Shown here one piece after another: positions 25,065 to 34,680 of a stretch of DNA of 64,000 bases; position 1 is the stretch's first letter, and each line of letters opens with the position of its first letter. Source of the stretch: Lonicera japonica (Eukaryota > Streptophyta > Magnoliopsida > Dipsacales > Caprifoliaceae); contig CM038465.1 of NCBI GenBank assembly GCA_021464415.1, positions 79,890,919 through 79,954,918 on the forward strand. Direction: 5' to 3'. The notes beneath the pieces are model-generated. The model worked only from the letters and a program-made list of their open reading frames with translations, had not been told where the DNA came from and made no database searches. A program made the position numbers and the translations under genes.

Positions 25065-25678
25065 TTAAAAAGCAGTCATAAGTAGACTTATAGCAAGACC
25101 CACAAGCAAAACAATAAAAATGAATTTACTCTTCAGTGCATCCTCCATGCATTTGTTCTCATACTTATTCTTCTAATCCATAGTCAACTTATCCTCAAAG
25201 TTAATCTTCTTCTGCAAATCTTTAATTTTTTTCTCCATCAACTTCATGGAATCATTCTTCTGTCCAATTTCATGCTTTAATCCTTGAATCTTCCAGTAAA
25301 ATTCATGGATTCTTTCTTGTGGTTCCTTTTCAAGATCAACCCATTCAAAGAACCCACATGGATTGACCTTGTAATTCTTGTTTCTAGCAAATCTTCTGTC
25401 CAGATTTCCTTCAGTCCATGCCACTCTAATGGGGTCTAGCTCACCATAACCACATAGCAAGTATGAGGTCATAGAATTTTTTGACACTGACCTAGTCTAC
25501 AATATACAACAATATAATAAAAAAAACTCTATAATATAAGTGAAGTTAATATACTTTATATATATATATATAACTTACTTCGAAATTTGGACCATCCATA
25601 AAAAAAACTCTCAAATTGGATGGGGGAGTTGTTAGATGAATCAAATGGGTATTGGTAACTTGAAGATCTTTCTGACAT
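25065..25678 (-). pseudogene. GRF-type zinc-finger/TM protein ORF in MULE-2
   Basis: On the minus strand, exon 1 (25579-25678) starts MSERSSSYQYPFDSS, a Ser-rich start usual for plant GRF proteins, and ends at a GTAAGT donor. Exon 2 begins at 25486 after a TCAG acceptor and is in phase. Exon 2 has the GRF pattern 'CGYGELDPIRVAWTEGNLDR', then 'NYKVNPCGFFEWVD', then a Lys-rich coiled coil. A TAG stop at 25173-25175 interrupts the frame. Reading on in the same frame gives a hydrophobic helix (FIFIVLLVGLAISLLM) and a final stop at 25065. Two of the four expected zinc ligands look lost (the first Cys of CxCG and the Cys of RRFxxC). It is convergent to the transposase. Such GRF proteins are known from plant MULEs, but their role is not known. 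Confidence 0.65.
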
Positions 25679-26109
25679 TATATACAAGTCTGAAATCCAC
25701 AAAATGTGTATTAATATGTTTGACAACAAACCCTGAAAAACCATTAAATATTGGAATGTTGTATAAAAACATAATCTTAGAGCTGCGAAAATGTAAACGA
25801 AAGTAGAAAATCCAACATTAAACCCTAAAGATTCAAAACACATACCTTCAAGAACTCTCATATTGCTCACACTTGGTTTTAGGGTTTCAAATGTTATAGT
25901 GGAGTGTTTAATGATGTTGATTCTCCCTTTTAAAAAAACTCACGTGATTTAACTATGCTGCTGATGTAGATGCTAACTTGCATTAAAAAATGCATAATAA
26001 TATCAATAGGATGCCACGTAGGTTAGTGACAAACGGAATTGAAACAATATACTAAAGTAAAACCAAGTGACAAGTACAATGTACTAAAGTGTAATTAACC
26101 CTAAAGAAT

Positions 26110-26749
26110 TTAACCATATATGTATAGGTTCCTTATGGTCAAGTCACATATTAGCAACACCCTACCCTAGGGCAAAATGATGAACTTAAAAGTGCGCAAA
26201 ATGATTAGATCAAACACTAAACATGTATTTTTAATACTGTTTATATTAAAACAAAATAAATAAACGAAAACTGATGATGCAAAGTTTAGTAAACAAAAGT
26301 TTTTTTTTGTACGTTTATACCTTCGTCCCTGAGTATACTTTCTTATAAAACTACGGACTTAGCCTACTCAGGAAATAACGATACCTCAAATGCATAAAAC
26401 TCGCATAAAAGTGTTAATACTAAAAATCCCACCAAGGAGAATTGTTTTCCCATATTCAATTACTAGGTCATTTTTTTTCATTACAAAATAATTGGTCTGT
26501 TGTGGGTCAAAGCCAAGTACAAAGAAATTATGGTTGAGCATACATCTTGCTAATTAAATAACAAATAAGAATGACATAAAAAATGCCATAAAAATAATGC
26601 TTGGCGAAATAATAAAATGATGTTAACAGTGGAAAGATTTGTGTTTAGTTAATTAGACATTTAGCAATAAAGCACTATTCTGATGTAGGCTATGAGACTG
26701 GCACCAAATTAAGACAAACTCTAAGTACTAGATACAATTTTGAAATAAA
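26110..26749. other. Intergenic, nothing recognised
   Basis: AT-rich flank to the right of MULE-2. I see no gene or terminus. Confidence 0.35.
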
Positions 26750-26873
26750 AGAGGTCAAGGTTGACCGGTAAGACAAAAGGGGATAAGCTTCAACGTCAAG
26801 AGGGAAACAACTCGGATCACCACTAAGGAGGTTTGTCTAGAAACAACAACCTCGAAAGAGTGTGTAATAACTT
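26750..26873 (+). pseudogene. Fragment of organelle-type 23S/26S rRNA (NUPT/NUMT)
   Basis: Phrases such as 'gaggtcaaggttgaccggta', 'ggataagcttcaacgtcaag', 'agggaaacaactcggatcac' and, after a gap, 'aggaggtttgtctagaaac' and 'gaaagagtgtgtaataactt' follow the order of domain II of bacterial-type large-subunit rRNA. About 70 bases expected between 'CACTAAGG' and 'AGGAGGTTTG' are missing, and point changes are scattered. This is an old insertion of plastid or mitochondrial DNA into the nucleus, not a working rRNA gene. I cannot say from memory which organelle. Confidence 0.7.
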
Positions 26874-26879
26874 AATGTC

Positions 26880-27541
26880 TCAAATTATGGGCATTTTATC
26901 TTAGGAAATAATTAAGAAAAATATTTTTATTAAGATATAATCAATTTACCAAATAATATCATATTAGTAAAAAAAAATTGCACTTAATTAATGACTATAT
27001 TAAAACTAGTTTATACTCAACAACTCTTGCTTGAAAGTTGAAAAAAAAATGGTAATTTGGATTTTAAGGTCCATTGTTTTGGCAATCTTGAGTTAGGGGC
27101 TCATAGTATTCATTTCTTGGATTTTATGATCCAATTTTGACAAAACTATTAGCCAAAGGCAAAATTCAATTAGTCAATGAAAATTAGTGCGAGAACTTCC
27201 TATTCTGCCCATCTTGTTGTAAACAGTACAACGAACCCTTAAGATAAAATTACTTACAATCAAAATCAAATAGGTAGATAGATAGTGAAAAAATAAGACA
27301 ACAAAAAAGAACAAGCAACAACAATCAAAATTAGGGCTTTTACAATAAGGACCAAAAAGAAAATGGTGGATACATATATGTTATCTAAGTATTATTGCGT
27401 TTATGTTTTGCTTAAGGCTTATTTAGTTGCTAATTTTAGGGTTTATTATATATTGATTTTAGGGCTTTTTTAGTTTTGTACAAAATACTAGGGGTTTTGT
27501 GTTACAATGTCAATTATATATATATATATATATATATACAG
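26880..27541. other. Intergenic, no gene
   Basis: AT-rich sequence ending in a (TA)n tract at 27515-27537, which is the target of the long-TIR element that follows. Confidence 0.4.
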
Positions 27542-28632
27542 AGCATATTTTGTATGCACCGGTGCGTAGGCACTCGGTGTGTGAGCAAAAATCGAGGGAC
27601 TTTAAAGTTAACGTTAACGTTGGCGTAAAAGAGAGAGTTTGGCTGAATGTTTTTCACTTTTTCCTTTACTTTCAGTCAAACCCCCATTACTCTTTCTTTT
27701 TCTTAAATACAAGAATCAGCATCTATATCAGTCCTTCTCTCTCGCCGAAATTCGACCGAGCTACATACCAGTCCCTTTCTCTCTTTAAAATCCGACCCAC
27801 CTCCATATTCCGCTCTCTCTCTCTCTTTAAAATCCGACCCACCTCCATATTCCGCTCTCTCTCTCTTTAAAATCCGACCCACCTCCATATTCCGCTCTCT
27901 CCCTCTAAAATCCAACTAGGAACAATCTCACTCGCTATCTTGTCTCCTCTCACTGTCTTCTTGTATTTTCAAAATATAGGGCTTACAATTTGGGGATTGT
28001 GAAACCTCGATTCGAACTATTGATTGTTGTTCCTGTTTTACTCTTAGTTGATTTTGGTTTACGATATGAAATGAAATCGCTGGTGCCAACGAGAATGAAA
28101 TCATTTAAGAGGTTTTTTAACAGAGATGGAAGGGTGAGTCCTTGTAGTAATGTTGAATTAGAATAAATGGGCAGAGGCCAAACTTAACACCTTATGATAT
28201 CTATTTCTTTGGATTGTCCAATGCTTTGTTTATTTTAATTCTTAAAAGTGGTGAACAGAGAGTACGTATTGTTTCTTTGAAATTCTTGCAAGTTGGGAAT
28301 AAATTGTATAAAGTAATATAAAGTGTGAGATTGTTCCTTCTTGGATTTTAAAGAGAGAAAGAGGGGGGAATATGGAGGTAGGTCTGATTTTAGAGAAAGG
28401 GATTGATATGGAGCTCGGTCGGATTTCGGCGAGAGAGAGGGACTAATATGGATGCTGGTTCTTGTATTTGAGAGAGAGAGAGAGTAATGGGGGTTTGACT
28501 GAAAGCTAAGGAAAAAGTGAAAAACATTCAGCCAAACTCTCTTTCTTACGCCAACTTTAACGTTAACTTTAAAGTCCCTCAATTTCCGCGCGAGCACTGA
28601 GTACATACGCACTAGTGCGTACAAGATATGCT
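27542..28632. mobile_element. Long-TIR (foldback or MULE-like) element, about 1.09 kb
   Basis: The left arm from 27542 ('AGCATATTTTGTATGCACCG') and the complement of the right end at 28632 ('AGCATATCTTGTACGCACTA') start inverted repeats of about 330 bp. These cover, in order, a 'tttaaagttaacgttaac' block, 'gtttggctgaatgtttttca', 'tcaaacccccattactctt' and a CT-rich part. Both ends abut (TA)n DNA, so the element inserted into a microsatellite and the target duplication cannot be read. The interior of about 400 bp shows no domain. The long frames 27499-27870 and 28235-28624 are mirror images through the two arms, not genes. Confidence 0.8.
27787..27908 (+). repeat. Three tandem copies of a ~40-bp unit in the left arm
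   Basis: The unit holds 'AAATCCGACCCACCTCCATA' followed by 'TTCCGCTCTCTC'. It occurs three times on the left and only about once on the right (around 28345-28390). The arms therefore expanded unequally after insertion. Confidence 0.8.
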
Positions 28633-28639
28633 ATGTATA

Positions 28640-29281
28640 TATATACATATATATATATATATTATGTCAATAATATCATGGCTATTAAATAAATCACCAT
28701 ACCTTTCAATATTATAAGTTAGGTTTTTTATTTATTGTTTTAATATAAGGTTTTTGTTGATGATTGTTTGTTGTACATATGTATATTACTTGGGGAATGA
28801 CCATTATTGAGGGAAGGACAAACTCAAAACCAAGGCCATAATTGTTGATTCTAGTGCTACCAATGCCTAAAACAAATCCGGAGCTAAAAGGAAAGGCCAA
28901 GAAAGGAAAAAAGAGGAAAAGGGAGGAGCGAAAAAATATTCAAACCACCTGCTATGTTCAAACCACCACATGGAATCTAATGATTTAAGTATGATATATT
29001 ATAACTCTTTTTTTTCTTGCTATTGTTGCTACCACTAAGTATTAGTACTGCTAGGTTCAGATCACCACATTTCTTGCTAAGTGTTGCTAATGGTGATTCT
29101 ACTTTGATTTTTTAAATATTATTACTTATGGCAATGAAAGCATTTTAGACTTCTGCTCACATTAACACATTTATCATTAACCAATTCATTAGTAGTTACC
29201 GATGAACTAGACCCCATTCCAGTTGCATCTTTAACCACTTCATTGCACCACATCTTTCACTCTGGCATTTCAACATCATTT
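28640..29281. other. Intergenic, no gene
   Basis: Starts in a TA-rich tract. There is no recognisable reading frame or repeat terminus before the Harbinger-type element at 29285. Confidence 0.4.
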
Positions 29282-29639
29282 TGGGTGTGTTTGGATACCC
29301 CAATTCCATAGAATAGAATTAGAATTGGAGTGTGGTTTTCTAATTCCCTTGTTTGGATACAACAAAATGCCTAAATTTAGAATTCAACTTGAATTCTAAA
29401 ACCACAAATTTGTGAAGGGCAGAATTCTACACGGTGACTTAAGTTTTTCAAAACCAATTCTTGCTCAATTCGACGAAACGAAACGAAAAAACGAAGAAGA
29501 CACATGGTCGATCTTAGCTTCCTCTTTCGTCAACCTCCTTCTCCTCCACACTAGGTTTCTTCCGCATCTCCTCCAAACTAGGGTTTCTTCCGCCTCTACT
29601 CCACACTAGGATTTCTTCACACTTCACCAATAGCTAGGG

Positions 29640-29745
29640 TTTTTTTACCTCATTTTCACCTCTTCTTCGAGATACAATCGCACAGTTCTAGTGATTTGTC
29701 CATCCCAGCAACAATTTCAAAGCTTATCATGGTGAGTCCACCACA
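29640..29745 (+). other. Possible 5' UTR/first exon inside the Harbinger element
   Basis: Following a pyrimidine-rich stretch with three copies of 'cacactAGG(g)TTTCTTC' (29550-29615), the sequence reads 'agcttatcATG|GTGAGTcc'. This is a start codon immediately followed by a strong splice donor. It may be the leader exon of the element's own gene, whose next clear exon starts at 34677. No further exon between them could be tied to it. Confidence 0.35.
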
Positions 29746-30245
29746 GGTTCTCTCTCAGCCATGTATAAATTTGTTCTCATTAAATTTATGAATTTTTTTT
29801 TGAAAGAAAAATGGAATGAAATACAAGGCATTTGAATTTGTGACACATTTGTATTTGATTTTATAATATTTGAAAGCTCCTATTTATATATTGTGCATTC
29901 CAAGTGTTTGATGTTTTGCTTGACTAAGCTTTGCTATGTTTGTTTAATTCTCCTGTTTGGCGTATGTATGTATGTATGTATGTATGTATTAGTGTATCCC
30001 TATAAATCATTATGATTAGTAGAGTATATTTTAATTGGTGGAGAGGGAATGTAGTTAGTTTGTTAATACAAGCTTTCAATCAATTCTTTGTTCGTGTGTA
30101 TATTAATTCTCCTGCAAATATTGCTCTTGTTAGGGTACTGCTCATAACTGTTAGATTGTAATCAATTTGATAAAATACACACATTTACACAGAGAGAAAA
30201 AATATGCGTAATTTGGGGAAAAGCAAATAGCAGAGACCAAACAGT

Positions 30246-30576
30246 AAAATCGACAGTCGAATGCCCCAAGTGTCTCCAGTCTGTAAATCCACTAACCCAT
30301 TTCCCCGCTGTTATCCCATTTGCGTAGTTTATATCCTGGAAGTCTATAAATGAGCGTATGTACTCCTCGTTCATGTTCTTTTTGCTGTTTTTGATGAGCT
30401 GTACTGTTTTCCAAATGGGTAGGTGTAAAAGGTCATTGGCGCTGAGCTGAGCATACATTGGAACGCAGACTTTGCCCAAGTAGCCTGCTGGTAAAGGTGG
30501 GTTCACAAGCTTTCTTATGTTAGTTGAATATGCAAATTTTACTTTCTCATTGCCTGGAATTTTAGAAGCTTTTACC
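30246..30576 (-). pseudogene. BAHD acyltransferase fragment (3' exon, truncated)
   Basis: Read on the minus strand, the fragment starts right after an acceptor-like ACAG at 30577-30580 and encodes 'KASKIPGNEKVKFAYSTNIR', then 'NPPLPAGYLGKVCVPMYAQL', then 'FTDWRHLGHSTVDF'. This is the second half of a BAHD acyltransferase of the clade with 'SGFTDWRHLGHSTVDFGWG'. The homology stops exactly at DF, so the structural DFGWG motif is cut. The half with the catalytic HxxxD is absent. The frame then runs into unrelated sequence to 30162. The open frame over 110 residues and the retained exon edge suggest a rather young capture of genomic DNA, not of a cDNA. It is not a functional enzyme. Confidence 0.85.
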
Positions 30577-31429
30577 CTGTTCCATCAATGTAATAAGAAC
30601 AAGTCAGCCAATTTGAATTGCAATATGATGCTTCTTACCCAAACAAGGCAGATTCAAAATTTAGTGTGCAATTGATTGAGGCTTTTATATATTGAAATTA
30701 TTTTGGTTGTAAGTGATATGTTTGCTCTATTTTGGGTTTTTCACAAATAGACTCCACTTGATGATCAAAGTGAGGTTTAGGCCAAATTTTGAAATTGAGA
30801 GCCTTTGTGAAATAGTATAGGTTAAACATCAATATGCTTTTGGAAATTTTGGATCTTAATTTGTTTCTAAGAAGGAAAAGTATGTTTGTTTATTTAAAAC
30901 AGAGTGAAATTTTATTTTCCCTATATTGGCTTAATTAACGCTTCTATGAGTGCATACCTCAGCTCGATCAACTTATATCAAGTGTAAAAGTATAATCACT
31001 AATGTCGTCCAAAGAACTGCTCACTTGAGTAGTGTAGTTCACTGAGATTATAATAGGCTTTGAGTTGGGAAATCAGAAGTCCAAAGTTCCACATTCCTTG
31101 CTCTGTAAATTCTTCTTTCCTGTTTGTTTCAAATCTTTATTCCGTTCACTATTTGGTCCTCGGCTTCTCCCAATGCCCAGCTTTGGCAAACCCCGATTCA
31201 GTCCCTCCAACAAAACACAGGCTTTACACCATTTCTGTATATTTAAAGCTACTTAAATTAGGAATAATATTTTTTGGTACAGGAAATTAAGAATAATCAC
31301 TCTTGAAATGCTACATAAGTCCAATCAAATCGGCTTTCCACACAGCACATGGATATGGTCTAGAATGCATGATGTTAAAGCTAGGTTTTGATAGTCGCTA
31401 GGTTAATTTAATTATGAAATGTAAATTTT

Positions 31430-31680
31430 TGGTTTCTTACTCAGTTCTTGTTAATGGTATTCCCCGAGGCCATTTCTCCCCTCAACGAGGACTCCGTCAG
31501 GGGACCCTCTCTCGCCTTATATATTTCTTTTATGTGCAAATTACTTTTTCAGTCTTTTGCACAGGGCAAAGGAAAATAATCAAATATTTGGAGTTGCAGT
31601 TAGTCGCCATGGGCTTAGAATTAGTCGCCTCTTATTCGCAGATGACAGTGTTACATTTCAAAAAATCATATAGCATAACT
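31430..31680 (+). pseudogene. LINE (non-LTR) reverse transcriptase fragment
   Basis: The first frame reads 'SVLVNGIPRGHFSPQRGLRQ' then 'GTLS', the region 'G.P.G.F.P.RGLRQGDPLS' of plant L1-type LINEs. After a frameshift the sequence 31593-31659 reads 'GVAVSRHGLRISRLLFADDS', with the FADD catalytic motif of reverse transcriptase. Only this part of the palm remains, with no endonuclease, RNase H or poly(A) tail seen. Confidence 0.85.
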
Positions 31681-32159
31681 AACTAATCCACTTGGTCAAT
31701 AATAGCCAACGCCTCTAACAACGTATGTATTTAATGGGGCTAGGGCGGTTCCTTAAACACCTTCACATTTACATCTACTTATTATCGACTGTGGTGATTT
31801 TTAGCTAAAATAGATTCCTCAAAGCAAGAAGTGATTATATAACCTGTTATATATTAATCATACTTTTAGGAAGGCTCTTGGTGGAGACACATAAATGACA
31901 CAGGCTTACCTGGTTAGAGAATTGAGAACATTGTAATACTAAACATAGGCAGATAGGGCAAGCGAGTGTATTGGTTAGTGTAGATCCCACAACTACTGAT
32001 CTTCCTTGGTTATCAAAGCAGTGATGCTGGTACCTGTGCTCACCTAGAAATGCATTGACACCACGTCAACTAAGCCCCTTTTTTGAGTTTCTCTCATCAA
32101 ATTAATTAGAGCCCATCTGTAAACTTAATTTCTTCTCTTTTCCTGTTTATGTTATTAAG

Positions 32160-32392
32160 CGACTCCATGAGTTGCGAGCACGAAAGTTCATTGTAGTAGG
32201 AATTGGACCACTTGGATGCATACCCTTTGTATGTGCCCTCCACTTAGTACCAGCAGGAAAATGCTCTGTTACAGTACATACGCTAATTCGAGGCCACAAC
32301 CAAAGGCTAGTGAAGGTGCTAGATGCGCTAAACCAAGAGACAGGACTGGACACTATCTTTGTTTATGCAAATTCTAAATTATCATAAATACG
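32160..32392 (+). pseudogene. GDSL esterase/lipase exon, frameshifted
   Basis: The exon opens after an acceptor-like 'attaag' and encodes 'RLHELRARKFIVVGIGPLGC', then 'LVPAGKCSVTVHTLIRGHNQ', then 'TGLDTIFVYANS'. This is the block III region (IGPLGC) of plant GDSL esterase/lipases. The expected continuation after 'FVYANS' is missing and the frame runs into a stop. In the next frame the exon end 'ILNYHKYG' followed by a GTAAGC donor (32393) is still recognisable. A small deletion thus broke the frame while the exon borders remain. The Ser of the GDS motif and the Asp-x-x-His block are on other exons, which are absent. Confidence 0.85.
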
Positions 32393-32426
32393 GTAAGCTT
32401 AATTTAAAACTTTATATATAGCTTAT

Positions 32427-33758
32427 TGAAAGAGATATGTCCTAGGACTATTCATAGATTATGATTTGTACTTGGATATCTTATGCTTATTTTTATTAAT
32501 AAAGTTTATTTATTTTACTTTATAATCTCTTGTAAATAATATTTATTAATACTAGTTCATCAAGTACGTGACTAGATTGTGGGATGCTAGTAATGTAATA
32601 ATAATATTGTTTAGATGTCCCTAATCATGTATCAATAACCTAGGATCACTTTGATATAATGATTAGAGTATGGGTCAGCTGATGACTATGTTCCACAAGT
32701 CATGGATATGGAGATATCAAGCTGAACATACTGATACTTGTTAGGGAACAAAGTATTGGACTGACCCGCTTTGGGGACACTGCGAGGAGTGTTACATAAT
32801 GTCATCAGTGATGTTCCCCATTTGTGATATCGTATTATCCTCAGACCTGAGATCGCCATGGTTACCAACATAGGGATTAGCATATCAGGCATTATCAAAC
32901 GTTGCTCTTGACCGAGTAATTATAAAGATGATGACCGAGCATACTATGAACTATGTAGAGGTATGTGGTTGATCAAGATGGGATTTGTCACTCTCATATA
33001 TTGAGAGAGATATCGTTGGGCCCCTTGATAAGTGTAATTAATATTTGCATGGCCATGCACAAATGAGATGTCATTTGTTTTGGATTAATTATACTTAGAG
33101 ATCAAGAAATAAAGATTGAACTATACAAGAATGACACTTGCCTAGTCTTGTGTTCAATCTAGATATCGATTGACAAAAGGAGTTAATGTGTGAAATATCA
33201 ATTTAAGGTTGTGTCGTTTTTGACCTTTATACCCTTTGGATAATAGTAATGTTTTACTAGAAACCGCTTACTGTTCGTATAATAAAACGGGTTTTAATTG
33301 TACGGCCAAAGAGTGTAAAACCTACAGGGTCGCACACCAAAACGAGTTGGATCAAAACGAATTAAAACGGGCCAAGTTGGACTTGGGCCCAGTTCGTTTG
33401 TTGCTTAGGGTTCTCACTAGGGTTCCCTTATAAAAGGGAACCTTTGTTCTTCTTGGCCGTCAACGAAATTGAGAGAGGCAAGAAAATTCGAAATAGCAGA
33501 GAGAACCCTAGAGGGCGCTAGTACACCAAGCAAGATCTCATCTCGTTCGTGTGTGCATACCGTAGAGGCGTCGTGTTTTCTACGCTAAGGACGACAACAA
33601 CAGAAGGATCAGATCCATCCTGTTCGTTTCATTGACATCAAATCTCGATTAAGGTATGTCATCTGTCGATTTTATTGAACTGCATAGATCATAGGATTCA
33701 ATGATTAGTGCGTAAATTAGTGTATGCGATGCATGATTACTGCCCTAATTTCGTAACA
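32427..33758 (+). mobile_element. Solo LTR (copia-like), 1332 bp
   Basis: Starts TGAAAGAG and ends CGTAACA, with an exact 5-bp duplication CTTAT at 32422-32426 and 33759-33763. A TATA box lies in 'ggttcccttataaaaggg' (33421-33442), followed by a leader-like stretch. Upstream are direct repeats of 'AAAACGRGTT' (about 33284, 33339, 33356 and 33365). No retrotransposon genes are attached. It sits just downstream of the GDSL exon, within its former intron. Frames at 32686-32898 and 33236-33433 lie inside the LTR. Confidence 0.8.
33421..33442 (+). promoter_or_regulatory. TATA box inside a perfect 22-bp inverted repeat
   Basis: GGTTCCCTT, then ATAA, then AAGGGAACC form a perfect 9-bp-arm hairpin whose centre is the TATA box of the LTR. 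The arms would pair over the core promoter if single-stranded. Confidence 0.75.
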
Positions 33759-34101
33759 CTTATTGCTTTCTTAAGTAGGTTCACTTAATTTGTATCTATA
33801 TAGTCGGTTTCAGATAAAAGAACAAATTAATCTTTATGTTTCTTCTTCACGTGCCTTCTAAAGATTAATTAAGATAACATTCAGAGGGGCACTTCTTTGT
33901 ATATAATAATCTTATATTATTTGAGATGCTTAATTGGCTTATTTGTTGGTCATAAAACTATCTTTTATTATAACCATAAATAGTATCTATATAATCATTT
34001 AAGAGTAACAAGAAATAAACGAGTGTTACATGGTGTATAGACATCTAAAGAAGTGAATAAAAGAAAAAAATATCTACACTTGGAGTACCAGATATTTAGG
34101 A

Positions 34102-34130
34102 GGGGGGGGGGGGGGGGGGGGGGGGCGGGG
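34102..34130 (+). repeat. G24 homopolymer followed by CGGGG
   Basis: A run of 24 G (34102-34125), one C, then four G. Length should be treated with caution because such tracts are often misassembled. A second G13 tract lies at 15455-15467 inside MULE-1. Confidence 0.85.
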
Positions 34131-34680
34131 AATATACGGGATAAATCGATTCAAACATAAGTTCTTAGGCAATTTATTTTATTAAAATTAGTTCTTTTCT
34201 CGTTGTTCTATATTTGCTTCGACTATAGCTAGTCATGATACAATGTGTTTGGATGGTTCATTGTCAATTTATATATTCTTGCTGGTTTAATTAGTAAACT
34301 TTCTTGTTCCCTCTTACTAATGGTTTTTGTCTTTTCTTTTTTCCAATTGGTTCTTTGTTTCTTCTCTTTGATTATAGTAATTTATATGAAAAACTAATTT
34401 TAAAATAATCCATGTGATCATCCAGATGTGAATTACTTTGATTATAACATGAATCGTAGTTCCGTTGTTACCCGTCGTTTGACTAATGCTGAAAATGAAG
34501 AAATAACAAAAAAAAAAAAGATTATTGTGGGATATTTAATATTAATTATTAGTAAATTGGTGCGTGTATTATTTCTTGTATAATTTTTTTTTTCTTTATG
34601 TACATTGATACATTACTTTTACTTTTATATCAAACTTATCTCTTGAAACTATTTTGAACTGAAATTTGTAGTTATGCAGG

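Larger units (their letters stand above)
14420..26101 (+). mobile_element. MULE-2, outer Mutator-like element, interrupted
   Basis: The left terminus GGGTTAACTACACTTTAGTG at 14420 is matched by the complement of the right terminus ending at 26101 (GGGTTAATTACACTTTAGTA). The similarity continues inward for about 200 bp, for example the shared 'tgtttcaatt..ca/gtttgtca' and 'ctacgt.gcatcc.attg' blocks. The flanking 9-mers, taaaaaaat and taaagaatt, match at 7 of 9 positions, as expected of an old 9-bp target duplication. Its body is split by MULE-1 (15006-23036). The remaining body carries a decayed transposase (about 23200-24700, plus strand) and a GRF-type ORF on the minus strand (25065-25678). 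Confidence 0.8.

Noticed and set aside
27499..28624. Frames of 123 and 129 codons with similar sequence on opposite strands
   Set aside because: They are the two arms of one inverted repeat, not two related genes.
30162..30245. C-terminal part of the BAHD frame
   Set aside because: After the 'HSTVDF' motif the sequence no longer resembles the family; the frame is open by chance.
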